Counted from the first letter of the stretch, positions 46,024 through 54,939 are shown. The stretch is DNA of 64,000 bases from Streptomyces sp. Ag109_O5-10 (GCF_900105755.1 NZ_FNTQ01000001.1:1116001-1180000), one strand, 5' to 3'. Program-made: numbers and translations. Notes: generated by a model not told the origin, from the sequence alone.

Positions 46024-47028
46024 ATGCGTATCGGAATCCTCGGTCTCGGCCGTATCGGTGCTTTTCATGCCGAGACCCTCTCCGGGCTCGACGTCGTCGA
46101 GTCGCTCGTCTTCACCGATCCGTTCGCGGACGCGGCCAAGGCCGCCGCGGAGAGGTTCGGTGCCGAGGTCGTGGACTCTCCCGAGGCGCTGCTGGCCGCC
46201 GGCGTGGACGGCATCGTCGTGGCCGCCGCCACCGACGCCCACCCGGCCCTGATCCTGGCCGGTGTCGAGGCGGGTGTGCCGGTCTTCTGCGAGAAGCCGG
46301 TCGCGAAGACGATGGCCGAGGGCGTCGAGGTCCTCAAGGCCGTCCAGGGCAGCGGGGTGCCGATCCAGATCGGCTACAACCGCCGCTTCGACGCGGGCTT
46401 CGTCGCCGCGCGGGCCGCCGTGCAGGCGGGCGAGCTCGGCAAGCTGCACACCGTGCGCTCCACCACCCTGGACCCGGCCCCGCCGCCGGCCGCGTACATC
46501 GCCGCGTCCGGCGGGATCTTCCGGGACTGCTCCGTGCACGACTTCGACATCATCCGCTGGGTCACCGGCCGTGAGGTCACCGAGGTGTACGCGGTCGGCG
46601 GCAACCGGGGCGCCGACTACATCAAGGAGGCCGGCGACGCCGACACCACCGGCGCGATCCTCACCCTCGACGACGGCACCATCGCGGTGGTCTCCAACTC
46701 CCGGCACAACGCCCGGGGTTATGACGTCCGCATGGAGCTGCACGGTTTCGCCGACTCCATCGCCGTCGGTCTGGAGGACAAGCTCCCGCTGCGCTCGGTG
46801 GAGCCCGGCGTGACCTTCCCCGCGGGCACCCCGCACGACTTCTTCATGGACCGGTTCACCGCGGCCTACCGTGCCGAGCTCACCGCGTTCACCGAGGTCG
46901 TGGCCGGCACCCGGCCCTCCCCGTGCACGGTCGAGGACGCCCTGGAGGCCGGCTGGATCGCCGACGCCTGCACGCTGTCCCTGCACGAGCACCGGCCGGT
47001 GACGATCGCGGAGGTCCGCGGGGCCTGA
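46024..47028 (+). CDS. Gfo/Idh/MocA oxidoreductase, inositol 2-dehydrogenase-like
   Basis: 334 residues from ATG at 46024, with AAGGAG about ten bases upstream. The Rossmann motif is GILGLGRIGAFHAETL (4-19), catalytic Lys91 stands in CEKPVA, QIGYNRRFDAGF follows, and DCSVHDFDIIRW supplies the Asp and His of the active site. This matches IolG-type dehydrogenases, which oxidise myo-inositol to scyllo-inosose with NAD+. iolD and an inositol-type importer nearby support the call. A repeat element with a hairpin separates it from PhyH, and a strong terminator follows it. Confidence 0.88.
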   Translation: MRIGILGLGRIGAFHAETLSGLDVVESLVFTDPFADAAKAAAERFGAEVVDSPEALLAAGVDGIVVAAATDAHPALILAGVEAGVPVFCEKPVAKTMAEGVEVLKAVQGSGVPIQIGYNRRFDAGFVAARAAVQAGELGKLHTVRSTTLDPAPPPAAYIAASGGIFRDCSVHDFDIIRWVTGREVTEVYAVGGNRGADYIKEAGDADTTGAILTLDDGTIAVVSNSRHNARGYDVRMELHGFADSIAVGLEDKLPLRSVEPGVTFPAGTPHDFFMDRFTAAYRAELTAFTEVVAGTRPSPCTVEDALEAGWIADACTLSLHEHRPVTIAEVRGA

Positions 47029-47047
47029 CACCCGCGGGCCTCCGTAC

Positions 47048-47078
47048 GACGGCGAGGCGCCACCCGCGCCTCGCCGTC
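47048..47078 (+). terminator. Terminator after the IolG-like gene
   Basis: GACGGCGAGGCG and CGCCTCGCCGTC form a perfect 12-bp stem around a 7-base loop, starting 20 bp after the stop at 47028. Confidence 0.85.
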
Positions 47079-47580
47079 GCCGCGCGCCGGGCCGATCCGC
47101 CGCAGGACGCCGGGCTGGAGGAGCACGTCGTCCGGGTCGATGCCGGGCTCGACGTGCGCGTCGGTGGCGGGCTCGACGTGGTGGACGTTTGGGACCTGGT
47201 CGACCTTCACCTCAGGGCGACGACCTCACCGGGCGCGGCGGGGGAAGGCTTCCTCGGTACCGGCGAGTTCGTGTGGCTTGGCGGAGGTGGCGCGGGCGCT
47301 GCGGGACGGCCTCGGCGAGCGCGGCCGGCAGGTCTCTCTCCCCCCGGCCGCCCGACGTCGCCGTGCGCCTCGCGGCCCGCTTCCGGGAAAGACCCCCGTC
47401 CGCGCGAGATCACCCCGGCGCTGGGCCGACGCAACCGGCACACCACCGAGAGGGCGGCGCGGCTGTGGGGCCGGCAGCCGCGCCCGGCCCGGCAGACCGC
47501 GCCGGACCGCGCCGGACCGCGCCGGACCGCGCCGGGCGCATGCTCGGCCACGGCGCGGTCCGGCTCCCGGCAGCGGCGGC
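47079..47580. pseudogene. Gene-free region with possible decayed coding fragments
   Basis: No intact gene is seen in these 500 bases. On the plus strand a stretch near 47283-47350 reads LAEVARALRDGLGERGRQVSLPP with coding-like codon use, then continues only after a frame change as DVAVRLAARFRE. A minus-strand patch near 47100-47210 also shows coding-like third positions. These may be relics of a lost gene, but no family is recognised. A 10-bp tandem repeat lies near the right end. Confidence 0.3.
47491..47540. repeat. 10-bp tandem repeat GCCGGACCGC
   Basis: Three exact copies of GCCGGACCGC at 47501, 47511 and 47521, flanked by imperfect copies (GGCAGACCGC before, GCCGGGCGCA after). It lies just beyond the stop of the small gene at 47581. 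Confidence 0.7.
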
Positions 47581-47751
47581 TCAGAGGCCGTAGCGCACTG
47601 CGAACTCGTCCGGGTCGTAGGCGTCCCGGTCCGGGTCGTGCTGGACCGCGGGCCTGGTCTCCACCATGTCCTCCGGGCGGATCCGCTCGGGCAGCGCCCC
47701 GAACCGCTCCTTGCGCGTCACGGCCTCGGCCGCGGTCTCCTCGTGGCTCAT
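47581..47751 (-). CDS. Small conserved hypothetical protein
   Basis: 56 residues from ATG at 47751 behind GGGGAGG at a normal distance. The sequence MSHEETAAEAVTRKERFGALPERIRPEDMVETRPAVQ and its acidic, Tyr/Asp-rich end (DPDRDAYDPDEFAVRYGL) fit a small Streptomyces protein seen often as a lone gene; the ERFG.LPERIRPEDMVE core is the recognisable part. It is soluble, without membrane span or cysteine, and no function is known. It lies downstream of a strong hairpin, so it is probably a separate transcript from the isomerase gene. Confidence 0.7.
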   Translation of the reverse strand: MSHEETAAEAVTRKERFGALPERIRPEDMVETRPAVQHDPDRDAYDPDEFAVRYGL

Positions 47752-47798
47752 CTTCGTCCTCCCCGTCGTACCGGGCGTCACCCGTCACCAGGCGAACG

Positions 47799-47840
47799 CG
47801 CGCGCCCTGGCGGGTGTTCCCGGACCCGCCAGGGCGCGCG
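47799..47840 (-). terminator. Strong terminator after sugar isomerase gene
   Basis: CGCGCGCCCTGGCGGGT pairs perfectly with ACCCGCCAGGGCGCGCG (17 bp) around an 8-base loop. It ends the minus-strand inositol importer operon (stop at 47881). Confidence 0.88.
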
Positions 47841-47880
47841 GGGGCCCGCGGACAGGTCCACGGGCCCCGGGAAGCGGCGG

Positions 47881-48783
47881 TCAGGCGCCGCAGGACCGCA
47901 GGAACCTCCGGGTGCGCACCGCGACGGGCAGCGGCCTGTCCGGCTCGCAGGGGTACATGTCCTGCTCGACGATCGCGAACAGGTCGACCCCCAGCCGCTG
48001 CGCCGCCGCCAGCACCGGGCCCAGCTCCGGCACGCCGGTGGGCGGTTCGCACATCACGCCCTGCGCCACGGCGGGCCCGAACGGGGTGCCCTTGGCCCGG
48101 ACGTCGGCCAGGATCTCCGGGTCCACCTGCTTGAGGTGCAGGTAGCCGATCCGCTCGCCGTAGGTCTCGATCAGCTTGACGCTGTCGCCGCCGCAGTAGG
48201 CGTAGTGGCCGGTGTCCAGGCAGAGGTTGACAAGCTCGGTGTCGGTCGAGTCGAGGAAGTGCTCGACGTGGTCCTCGGTGTCGATGTGGGTGTCGGCGTG
48301 CGGGTGGACCACGATGTCCAGGCCGTACGCCTCCTTCACCTCGTGGCCGAGCCGTTCCATGCCCTTGGTGAGGTGGGCCCACTGCTCGCCGGTCAGCTCC
48401 GGCGGCTCCAGGATCTCGGCGGTCCTGTCGTCGCGCCAGAAGGACGGGATGACCACCAGGTGCTTCGCCCCCATGGCCTGGGTGAGCGCGGCGACCTGGC
48501 TGACGTGCTCCCAGGTGGACTCCCAGACCGCGGGGCCGCGGTGCAGGCCGGTGAAGACGGTGCCGGCCGAGACCTTCAGATCCCGCTTCGCGATCTCGTC
48601 GGTGAGGCGGGCCGGGTCGGTGGGGAGGTAGCCGTAGGGGCCGAGCTCGATCCAGGAGTAGCCGGCCTCGGCGACCTCGTCGAGGAAGCGTTCCCAGGGG
48701 ACCTGCCGGGGGTCGTCCGGGAACCAGACGCCCCAGGAGTCGGGGGCCGAGCCGACCCGGATGCGGTCGAGAGCGTCGGTCAT
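47881..48783 (-). CDS. Sugar isomerase/epimerase TIM barrel, IolE/inosose dehydratase-like
   Basis: 300 residues from ATG at 48783, 4 bp after the transporter ATPase stop. The opening RVGSAPDSWGVWFPDDPRQVPWERFLDEVAEAGYSWIELGPYGYLPTDP is the hallmark of the IolE/IolI group of xylose-isomerase-like TIM barrels. Metal ligands are likely Glu in IELGPYG, VVHPHADTHID (His, Asp), CLDTGHYAY and the last Glu in VEQDMYP. It would dehydrate or isomerise an inosose, linking IolG-type oxidation to IolD ring opening. Which reaction, IolE or IolI, cannot be settled here. Confidence 0.85.
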   Translation of the reverse strand: MTDALDRIRVGSAPDSWGVWFPDDPRQVPWERFLDEVAEAGYSWIELGPYGYLPTDPARLTDEIAKRDLKVSAGTVFTGLHRGPAVWESTWEHVSQVAALTQAMGAKHLVVIPSFWRDDRTAEILEPPELTGEQWAHLTKGMERLGHEVKEAYGLDIVVHPHADTHIDTEDHVEHFLDSTDTELVNLCLDTGHYAYCGGDSVKLIETYGERIGYLHLKQVDPEILADVRAKGTPFGPAVAQGVMCEPPTGVPELGPVLAAAQRLGVDLFAIVEQDMYPCEPDRPLPVAVRTRRFLRSCGA

Positions 48784-48787
48784 GGGG

Positions 48788-49699
48788 TCACGACTTCCCT
48801 TCCGGACCGGTCGCGGCGGGTGCGGTGAGGTCATCCTCTTCGGGGAGCTCCTCGGTGTCGACACCGCGGACCTGGGAGAGCTCGTGCTTGAGGGCGGCGA
48901 GTTCGGCGCCGCCGGCCATGTGGTTGGTGAGTTCCTCCAGGGTGATGTCGCTGCGCTCGGCGGAGAGTTCGAGGGTGCCGAGGCGCAGGACGCTGAAGTG
49001 GTCGCCGACCATGTAGGCGTGGTGCGGGTTGTGGGTGATGAAGATGACGCCGAGGCCGCGTTCGCGGGCGGCGGCGATGTACTTCAGGACCACGCCGGAC
49101 TGCTTGACGCCGAGGGCGGCCGTCGGCTCGTCCAGGATCAGGACCCGGGCGCCGAAGTAGACGGCGCGGGCGATGGCCACGCACTGGCGCTGGCCGCCGG
49201 AGAGGGTGCCGATGGGCTGGTCCAGGTCGTCCAGGACGATGCCCATGTTGCGCAGTTCGCGGTCGGCGGTCTCCTTCATCTTCGCGATGTCGAGCCGGCG
49301 CACGGGCCAGGGGCCCTTGGTCATCTCGGAGCCGAGGAAGAAGTTCCGCCACACCGGCATCAGGGGGACGGTGGCGAGGTCCTGGTAGACGGTGGCGATG
49401 CCCTTGTCGAGGGCCTCGCGCGGGGTGGAGAAGCGGACCGGGGCGCCGTCGACGAGGAAGTCGCCCTCGGTGTGCTGGTGCAGCCCCGAGATGATCTTGA
49501 TGAGGGTGGACTTGCCGGCGCCGTTGTCGCCGAGCACGCAGGTCACCTGGTGGGGGAAGACCCTGAGGTCGACGCCGTGCAGGGCGCGGATGTTGCCGTA
49601 GGACTTGCCGGCGCCGCGCAGTTCGACGATCGCGGCGCCGTCGGCGGGCGGCTCGTCCTGGAGGACGGCGCCGTGGGTTCCGGTGGTGTTGTCTGTCAT
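48788..49699 (-). CDS. ABC transporter ATP-binding protein, sugar/inositol importer
   Basis: 303 residues from ATG at 49699. One nucleotide-binding domain is complete: Walker [10 protein letters not shown] at 57-65, Q-loop [10 protein letters not shown], signature LSGGQRQ, Walker [12 protein letters not shown] and switch [10 protein letters not shown]. Most sugar importers of this class use a double ATPase; here only one domain is present, so two copies must pair. The gene lies 4 bp after the permease stop. It powers uptake together with the permease (49704) and binding protein (50780). Confidence 0.92.
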   Translation of the reverse strand: MTDNTTGTHGAVLQDEPPADGAAIVELRGAGKSYGNIRALHGVDLRVFPHQVTCVLGDNGAGKSTLIKIISGLHQHTEGDFLVDGAPVRFSTPREALDKGIATVYQDLATVPLMPVWRNFFLGSEMTKGPWPVRRLDIAKMKETADRELRNMGIVLDDLDQPIGTLSGGQRQCVAIARAVYFGARVLILDEPTAALGVKQSGVVLKYIAAARERGLGVIFITHNPHHAYMVGDHFSVLRLGTLELSAERSDITLEELTNHMAGGAELAALKHELSQVRGVDTEELPEEDDLTAPAATGPEGKS

Positions 49700-49703
49700 C
49701 GGG

Positions 49704-50783
49704 TCACCTCCTGGTCGCGGTCCGCTGGACCCACAGGTTGATCATCACGGCGCCCAGGAGCATGACGCCGAGGAAGGCCTTGAACCAGTCGGGGTTCCAG
49801 CCCGCGTAGACGATGCCCTGCTGGACCATGCCGAACATGAAGGCGCCGAAGACCGGGCCGATGGCCGAACCGGCGCCGCCGGTCAGGAGGCAGCCGCCGA
49901 TGACCGCGGCGGAGATGTAGATCAGCTCCTGGCCCACGCCCTCGCCGGACTGCACGGTGTTGAAGGAGAACAGCTGGTGCATGCCGACGAACCAGGCGCC
50001 GAAGCCGACCAGCATGAACAGCGAGATCTTGGTGAAGTTGACCGGGACGCCGACCGCGCGGGCGCTCTCCTTGTTGCCGCCGACCGCGAAGATCCAGTTG
50101 CCGTACTTCGTGCGCAGCAGCACCCAGGTGGCGATGGCGGCGAAGAGCAGCCACCAGAAGATGGTGATCTTCACCTGCACGCCGCCGATGTCGAAGGAGG
50201 ACGCGAAGATCGCCTTGACCTGGTCGAAGCCGTCCATGTTGCTGATGTCGTCGGTGGCGACGTTCCCGGTGACCAGCTTGGTCACCGCGAGGTTCACGCC
50301 CTGGAGGATCAGGAAGCTGCCCAGGGTGATGAGGAAGCTGGGCAGTCCGGTCTTGACGACCAGCCAGCCGTTGAGGAAGCCGATGCCCAGCGACACGATG
50401 AGCGCGACGATCACGCCCGCCCACACGTTGAGGGTCAGCTGGTAACTCAGCATGGCGGCGGTGAGCGCGGAACTGACGACCGCGACGCCGGCGGAGAGGT
50501 CGAACTCGCCGCCGATCATCAGGAGGGCGACCGGCAGCGCCATGATGCCGATGGTCGACGACTGGTAGAGGATGTTCGCCATCGAACTGGCCTCGCGCAC
50601 CGGCGGTGCCGCGACCAGGAAGAAGACGTAGACCGCGACCGCGCCGAGGAAGACACCGACGTCCGGCCGGGCCAGGATCCGCAGCGCCAGGGGACGCTGT
50701 GCGGTCCGCCCGTCCTTCTCCCTCGGGCCGGGAGCCGGCGGCGTCGCCACCGCCGGCTGTGCCTGCTGACTCATACCGATCAC
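49704..50783 (-). CDS. ABC transporter permease, sugar/inositol importer
   Basis: 359 residues from GTG at 50783, overlapping the binding-protein stop as GTGA; ATG at 50774 is an alternative. Eight to ten membrane spans are seen. The family block [22 protein letters not shown] and the later [32 protein letters not shown] are typical of the RbsC-like branched importers. A Pro/Ala-rich N-terminal tail stays in the cytoplasm. It forms the channel for a sugar or cyclitol brought by the coupled lipoprotein. Confidence 0.91.
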   Translation of the reverse strand: MIGMSQQAQPAVATPPAPGPREKDGRTAQRPLALRILARPDVGVFLGAVAVYVFFLVAAPPVREASSMANILYQSSTIGIMALPVALLMIGGEFDLSAGVAVVSSALTAAMLSYQLTLNVWAGVIVALIVSLGIGFLNGWLVVKTGLPSFLITLGSFLILQGVNLAVTKLVTGNVATDDISNMDGFDQVKAIFASSFDIGGVQVKITIFWWLLFAAIATWVLLRTKYGNWIFAVGGNKESARAVGVPVNFTKISLFMLVGFGAWFVGMHQLFSFNTVQSGEGVGQELIYISAAVIGGCLLTGGAGSAIGPVFGAFMFGMVQQGIVYAGWNPDWFKAFLGVMLLGAVMINLWVQRTATRR

Positions 50784-51799
50784 CGCGTACCCTTCGCGGC
50801 GAACTCGGCGACCTTGTCGACGTTGGACTTGTCGACGAAGGCCGGCCCGGTCAGCACGGGCTGCTCACCGCCGCCGCTGTAGTTGCCGTTGTTCTTGTAG
50901 AGCCACAGCGAGTCGACCGCCAGGTAGCCCTGGAGGTAGGGCTGCTGGTCCACCGCGAACTCGATGGTCCCCTTGCTGATGGCCGTGGTCAGGTCCTTGT
51001 TGAGGTCGAAGGTGGCGACCTTCGCCTGGCTGCCCGCGTCGGACACCGACTGGACGGCGATCAGCGCGATCGGGGCACCGAGCGTGACCACGTGGTCGAT
51101 GGCCTTGTCCTGCGTGAGCTTGGCGGTGATCGTCGACTTGACCGCGGTCGGCGAGGTGCCGTCGACGTACAGGGTCTCGGTCGTCCCCGAGAACGTCTTC
51201 TTCACGCCGTCGCAGCGCTGGGTGAGGCCTACGTTGCCCTGCTCCTGGATGACACAGACGACCTTCTTCGCGCCCTCGGAGTTCAGCCGGTTGCCGAGCG
51301 CCTCGCCCGCGACCGTCTCGTCCTGGCCGAAGAACTCCAGCAGCCCGAGCTTCTTCCAGTCGCTCAGGCCGGAGTTGAGGCCGACGACCGGGATCTTCGC
51401 GGCGGTGGCCTTGGCGACGACGGCCTTCATGGCGTCCGGCTTGGCGAGGGTGACGGCGATCCCGTCGACCTTCTGGTCGATCGCGTTCTGCACCAGGTTG
51501 GCCTGGTTGCCCGCGTTCGGGTCGGCGGAGTAGACGAGCTTGACGTTGTCCTTGTCGGCGGCTGCCTGGGCTCCCTTGCGGACGATGTCCCAGAAGGTGT
51601 CGCCCGGCGCCTGGTGGGTGACCAGCGCGACCGTCATGCGGGGGGTGGACGCCTTGCCCGCGGAGGCCGCCGCTCCTCCCTCTTCGGACTTCTTTCCGCC
51701 GGAGCTGCTGGAGCAGCCTGCGAGGGTCAGGGCTGCCGCCGCGGCGACGGCCACGATCGGGGCCAGCCTGCGCGAACGGGAGTGGGAAGAGCGGTCCAT
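50780..51799 (-). CDS. Sugar/inositol ABC transporter substrate-binding lipoprotein
   Basis: 339 residues from ATG at 51799 with GAGGTG upstream. The lipobox is LTLAGC with Cys29. The mature protein is a periplasmic-binding-protein-4 type: MTVALVTHQAPGDTFWDIVRKGAQAAADKD, ADPNAGNQANLVQNAIDQKVDGIAVTLAKPDAM, and VDQQPYLQGYLAVDSLW near the end. It captures the ligand outside the membrane. Being first in a four-gene operon with an IolE-like isomerase, and divergent from iolD, myo-inositol or a related cyclitol is the likely ligand. Confidence 0.9.
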   Translation of the reverse strand: MDRSSHSRSRRLAPIVAVAAAAALTLAGCSSSSGGKKSEEGGAAASAGKASTPRMTVALVTHQAPGDTFWDIVRKGAQAAADKDNVKLVYSADPNAGNQANLVQNAIDQKVDGIAVTLAKPDAMKAVVAKATAAKIPVVGLNSGLSDWKKLGLLEFFGQDETVAGEALGNRLNSEGAKKVVCVIQEQGNVGLTQRCDGVKKTFSGTTETLYVDGTSPTAVKSTITAKLTQDKAIDHVVTLGAPIALIAVQSVSDAGSQAKVATFDLNKDLTTAISKGTIEFAVDQQPYLQGYLAVDSLWLYKNNGNYSGGGEQPVLTGPAFVDKSNVDKVAEFAAKGTR

Positions 51800-51898
51800 C
51801 CTGCACCTCACTGTGCGACCGGAGAAGGAGGGGATCCGGCGGATCCCCTGGCCCGGGCCGACGGAGGCGGTCCGGGTCACTGCTGTGCGCTGGGACGG

Positions 51899-52010
51899 GA
51901 TACAAGTCCCTGTGAGGCCCGCTGTCAATACTTTGTTAAGACATCATTTCACATGCAGGTCCGAATGTAAGTACAAACCATTGACAGCGCGACCCGCCCC
52001 GATCTACACC
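51899..52010. promoter_or_regulatory. Divergent promoter pair with concentric inverted repeats
   Basis: Minus strand: TTGACA at 51928-51923, 18 bp, TGTATC at 51904-51899. Plus strand: TTGACA at 51981-51986, 18 bp, TACACC at 52005-52010. Both -35 boxes lie in a perfect 10-bp inverted repeat (CGCTGTCAAT 51920-51929, ATTGACAGCG 51980-51989). An inner imperfect pair, TTTGTTAAGACA (51932) and TGTAAGTACAAA (51966), shares the same centre. The region is AT-rich for this genome. It probably drives both iolD and the importer operon under one regulator. Confidence 0.6.
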
Positions 52011-52118
52011 TGAGGGGCATCCGCCCACGTCCCTACCCGCTCCCACCGGACGTACCCCTGACCCGGTCCGCCGACGCCCGCCCGCCGCACGACACGGCCC
52101 CGTCCGAATGAGGTCCCC

Positions 52119-53990
52119 ATGAGCCAGCCGACCACCCGCCTGACCGTCGCCCAGGCGCTGGTGCGGTTCCTGTCCGCCCAGTACACCGAGCGCGACGGTG
52201 TCCGGCACCGGCTGATCGCCGGCACCTGGGGCATCTTCGGCCACGGCAACGTGGCGGGGATCGGCCAGGCGCTCCTGGAGTACAGCGACGTCATGCCGTA
52301 CCACCAGGGCCGCAACGAGCAGGCGATGGTGCACGCGGCGGTCGGCCACGCCCGCCAGCTGGACCGGCTCTCGGCGCAGGCGGTCACCACGTCCATCGGA
52401 CCGGGCGCCACCAACCTGGTGACCGGCGCCGCCCTCGCCACCATCAACCGGCTGCCGGTCCTCCTCCTCCCCGGCGACTACTTCGCAAGCCACGCGCCGG
52501 ACCCTCTGCTGCAGCAGCTGGAGCACCCGACGGAGTTCGACGTCTCCGTCAACGACACCCTGCGCCCGGTCTCCCGCTACTTCGACCGGATCACCCGCCC
52601 GGAGGCGCTGATCCCCTCCGCGCTGAACGCCATGCGGGTGCTCGCCGACCCGGCCGAGACCGGCGCGGTCACCCTGGCCCTCCCGCAGGACGTCCAGGCG
52701 GAGGCGTACGACTGGCCCCAGGAGTTCTTCGCCGAGCGCGTGTGGCGGGTCCGGCGGCCGGCCCCCGACCCCGTGGAGCTGGCGGACGCCGTGAGCGCCG
52801 TACGGGCCGCTCAGCGGCCGTTGATCGTCGCGGGCGGCGGAGTCCACCACAGCCGCGCGGAAGACGCCCTGAGGGCCCTTGTGGAGGCCACGGGCATCCC
52901 CGTCGCCTCCACCCAGGCGGGCAAGGGTTCGCTGCGCCACGACCACCCGGCCGACCTGGGCGGGATCGGGCACACCGGGACCGCCGTCGCCGACGACCTG
53001 GCCCGCACCGCCGACCTCGTCATCGGCGTCGGTACCCGGTACACCGACTTCACCACGGCCTCCGGCACCCTCTTCCAGAACCCGGACGTCCGCTTCCTGA
53101 ACCTGAACATCACCGGCTTCGACGCCCACAAGCTGGCCGCGCGCACGGTCGTGGCGGACGCGCGGACGGCCCTGGAGGCGCTCGCGGGGGCACTGTCCGG
53201 GTACCGCGTGGACGGCGCGTACGAGGCCGAGTACCGGGCCGGCAAGGAGCGCTGGGACGCGGTCGTCGAGGCCGCCTACCGCGCCGACGACGAGGACGCC
53301 GTGCCCACCCAGACCCAGGTGCTCGGAGCCCTCGACGCCGTCGTGGGCGATGACGACGTTGTCATCAACGCGGCCGGCTCGCTCCCGGGCGACCTGCACA
53401 AGCTGTGGCGGGCCCGCTCGCCGCGCCAGTACCACCTGGAGTACGGCTACTCCTGCATGGGCTACGAGATCCCGGCCGGCATCGGCGTCCAGCAGGCGGC
53501 CCCGGACGCGGTGGTCTGGTCGCTGGTGGGCGACGGCACCTATCTGATGATGCCGACCGAGATCGTCACCGCCGTCCAGGAGGGGCTGCCGGTCAACCTG
53601 GTCCTGATCCAGAACCACGGGTACGCCTCCATCGGCGGCCTCTCCGAGACCGTCGGCGGCGAGCGGTTCGGCACCGCCTACCGCTTCCGCTCCGCCGACG
53701 GGACCTTCGGCGGCGCCCCGCTGCCGGTGGACCTCGCCGCCAACGCGGCCAGCCTCGGCATGGAGGTGCTGCGCGCCAAGACCGTGCGGGAGCTGCGCGA
53801 AGCCCTTGCCGCGGCCCGCGCGAGCGACCGGCCGACATGCGTGTACGTGGAGACGGACCCGGCGCCGACCGCGCCCGGGGCCGAGGCCTGGTGGGACGTG
53901 CCGGTCGCCGAGACCGCCGCCCGCGAGGCCGCGGTGCACGCCCGCGAGGAGTACGACCGGCAGGTCGCCGACCGCCGCCGGCACCTGTGA
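52119..53990 (+). CDS. iolD: 3D-(3,5/4)-trihydroxycyclohexane-1,2-dione acylhydrolase (IolD)
   Basis: 623 residues from ATG at 52119. It is a thiamine-diphosphate enzyme in three domains: GIFGHGNVAGIGQALLEY and HQGRNEQAMVHAAVGHA at the N-terminus, RPLIVAGGGVHHSRAEDALRALVEATGIPVASTQAGKG in the middle, and the cofactor motif VGDGTYLMMPTE with a following Asn at the C-terminus. The string CMGYEIPAGIGVQQA and the length match IolD. It opens the ring of the diketo-inositol intermediate in myo-inositol breakdown. It is divergent from the importer operon and 29 bp ahead of a GntR regulator. Confidence 0.92.
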   Translation: MSQPTTRLTVAQALVRFLSAQYTERDGVRHRLIAGTWGIFGHGNVAGIGQALLEYSDVMPYHQGRNEQAMVHAAVGHARQLDRLSAQAVTTSIGPGATNLVTGAALATINRLPVLLLPGDYFASHAPDPLLQQLEHPTEFDVSVNDTLRPVSRYFDRITRPEALIPSALNAMRVLADPAETGAVTLALPQDVQAEAYDWPQEFFAERVWRVRRPAPDPVELADAVSAVRAAQRPLIVAGGGVHHSRAEDALRALVEATGIPVASTQAGKGSLRHDHPADLGGIGHTGTAVADDLARTADLVIGVGTRYTDFTTASGTLFQNPDVRFLNLNITGFDAHKLAARTVVADARTALEALAGALSGYRVDGAYEAEYRAGKERWDAVVEAAYRADDEDAVPTQTQVLGALDAVVGDDDVVINAAGSLPGDLHKLWRARSPRQYHLEYGYSCMGYEIPAGIGVQQAAPDAVVWSLVGDGTYLMMPTEIVTAVQEGLPVNLVLIQNHGYASIGGLSETVGGERFGTAYRFRSADGTFGGAPLPVDLAANAASLGMEVLRAKTVRELREALAAARASDRPTCVYVETDPAPTAPGAEAWWDVPVAETAAREAAVHAREEYDRQVADRRRHL

Positions 53991-54019
53991 CCCCCCGAAC
54001 CCCGGAAGGAGGTGTCCCG

Positions 54020-54805
54020 ATGGCCCGTACCGGTGGTTCCGCCCGCAGCGCGACCGTCTCGGCGCTCGACACCCTGGACTTCGCCCTGGACCGCGGCAGT
54101 CCGGTTCCGCTCTACTACCAGCTCGCCCAGCAGCTGGAGGAGGCCATAGAGCACGGGGTGCTCGCCCCGGGCAACCTTCTGGGCAACGAGATCGACCTGT
54201 CGGTGCGGCTCGGGCTGTCCCGGCCCACGGTCCGCCAGGCCATCCAGTCCCTCGTCGACAAGGGGCTGTTGGTGCGCCGCCGGGGCGTGGGCACCCAGGT
54301 GGTGCACAGTCAGGTCAAGCGGCCGCTGGAGCTGAGCAGCCTCTACGACGACCTGGAGTCGGCCGGGCAGGGCCCGACCACCCGGGTGCTGCGCAACGAG
54401 CGCATCCCGGCGAGTGCCGAGGTGGCCGCCGCGCTCGGCATCGCGGAGGGCGCGGAGGTGGTCGTCCTGGAGCGGCTGCGCTGCACGCACGGCCAGCCGG
54501 TGGCGTTCCTGTGCAACTACCTGCCCGCCGCCCTGCTCGAACTCGACACGGAGCGGCTGGAGTCGACCGGTCTGTACCGGATGATGCGGACGGCCGGCAT
54601 CACCCTGCACAGCGCCCGGCAGACGGTGGGCGCCCGCAGCGCCACCGCCGAGGAGGCCGTGCGGCTCGACGAGCAGGAGGGCGCCGCCCTGCTGACCATG
54701 CAGCGGACCGCGTACGACGACACCGGGCGGCCGGTGGAGTACGGCAGCCACGTCTACCGGGCGTCCCGGTACGCCTTCGACTTCCAACTGCTGGTACGGC
54801 CATAG
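54020..54805 (+). CDS. GntR/UTRA-family transcriptional regulator
   Basis: 261 residues from ATG at 54020 with GGAAGGAGGTG upstream. The N-terminal winged helix is SPVPLYYQLAQQLEEAIEHGVLAPGNLLGNEIDLSVRLGLSRPTVRQAIQSLVDKGLLVRRRGVGT (about 27-92). The UTRA effector domain follows, with VVVLERLRCTHGQPVAFLCNYLP and AVRLDEQEGAALLTMQRTAYDDTGRPVEYGSHVYRASRYAFDF. It is probably co-transcribed with iolD and is the best candidate to control the symmetric divergent promoter, in the manner of inositol repressors. The inducer is not known. Confidence 0.9.
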   Translation: MARTGGSARSATVSALDTLDFALDRGSPVPLYYQLAQQLEEAIEHGVLAPGNLLGNEIDLSVRLGLSRPTVRQAIQSLVDKGLLVRRRGVGTQVVHSQVKRPLELSSLYDDLESAGQGPTTRVLRNERIPASAEVAAALGIAEGAEVVVLERLRCTHGQPVAFLCNYLPAALLELDTERLESTGLYRMMRTAGITLHSARQTVGARSATAEEAVRLDEQEGAALLTMQRTAYDDTGRPVEYGSHVYRASRYAFDFQLLVRP

Positions 54806-54879
54806 AACATGCGGGGCCGGGCCGGTTGCTGCGGGTTTAGGCGCTGGTCCCGACAGCCGAAACCAACACGCCCGCACAC

Positions 54880-54911
54880 GAGCCCCCATGGAGTTTGTCC
54901 CGTGGGGGCTC
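54880..54911 (+). terminator. Terminator after iolD-gntR
   Basis: GAGCCCCCA pairs with TGGGGGCTC (9 bp) around a 14-base loop, about 75 bp after the regulator stop. Confidence 0.75.
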
Positions 54912-54918
54912 CGTCGTA

Positions 54919-54939
54919 CCGGTTTGTTCAACAAACCGG
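54919..54939. promoter_or_regulatory. Perfect 21-bp palindrome
   Basis: CCGGTTTGTT and its exact complement AACAAACCGG flank a single central C. It lies just beyond the iolD-gntR terminator and 58 bp before a likely promoter of the galactoside operon (-35 at 54997). The AT-rich middle and odd length suggest a repressor operator instead of a terminator. No regulator gene of its own stands in this operon. Confidence 0.65.

Noticed and set aside
54880..54939. The 21-bp palindrome as part of the iolD-gntR terminator
   Set aside because: A complete separate hairpin (54880-54911) already serves as terminator, and the palindrome has an AT-rich centre with a one-base loop that would not fold well as RNA.
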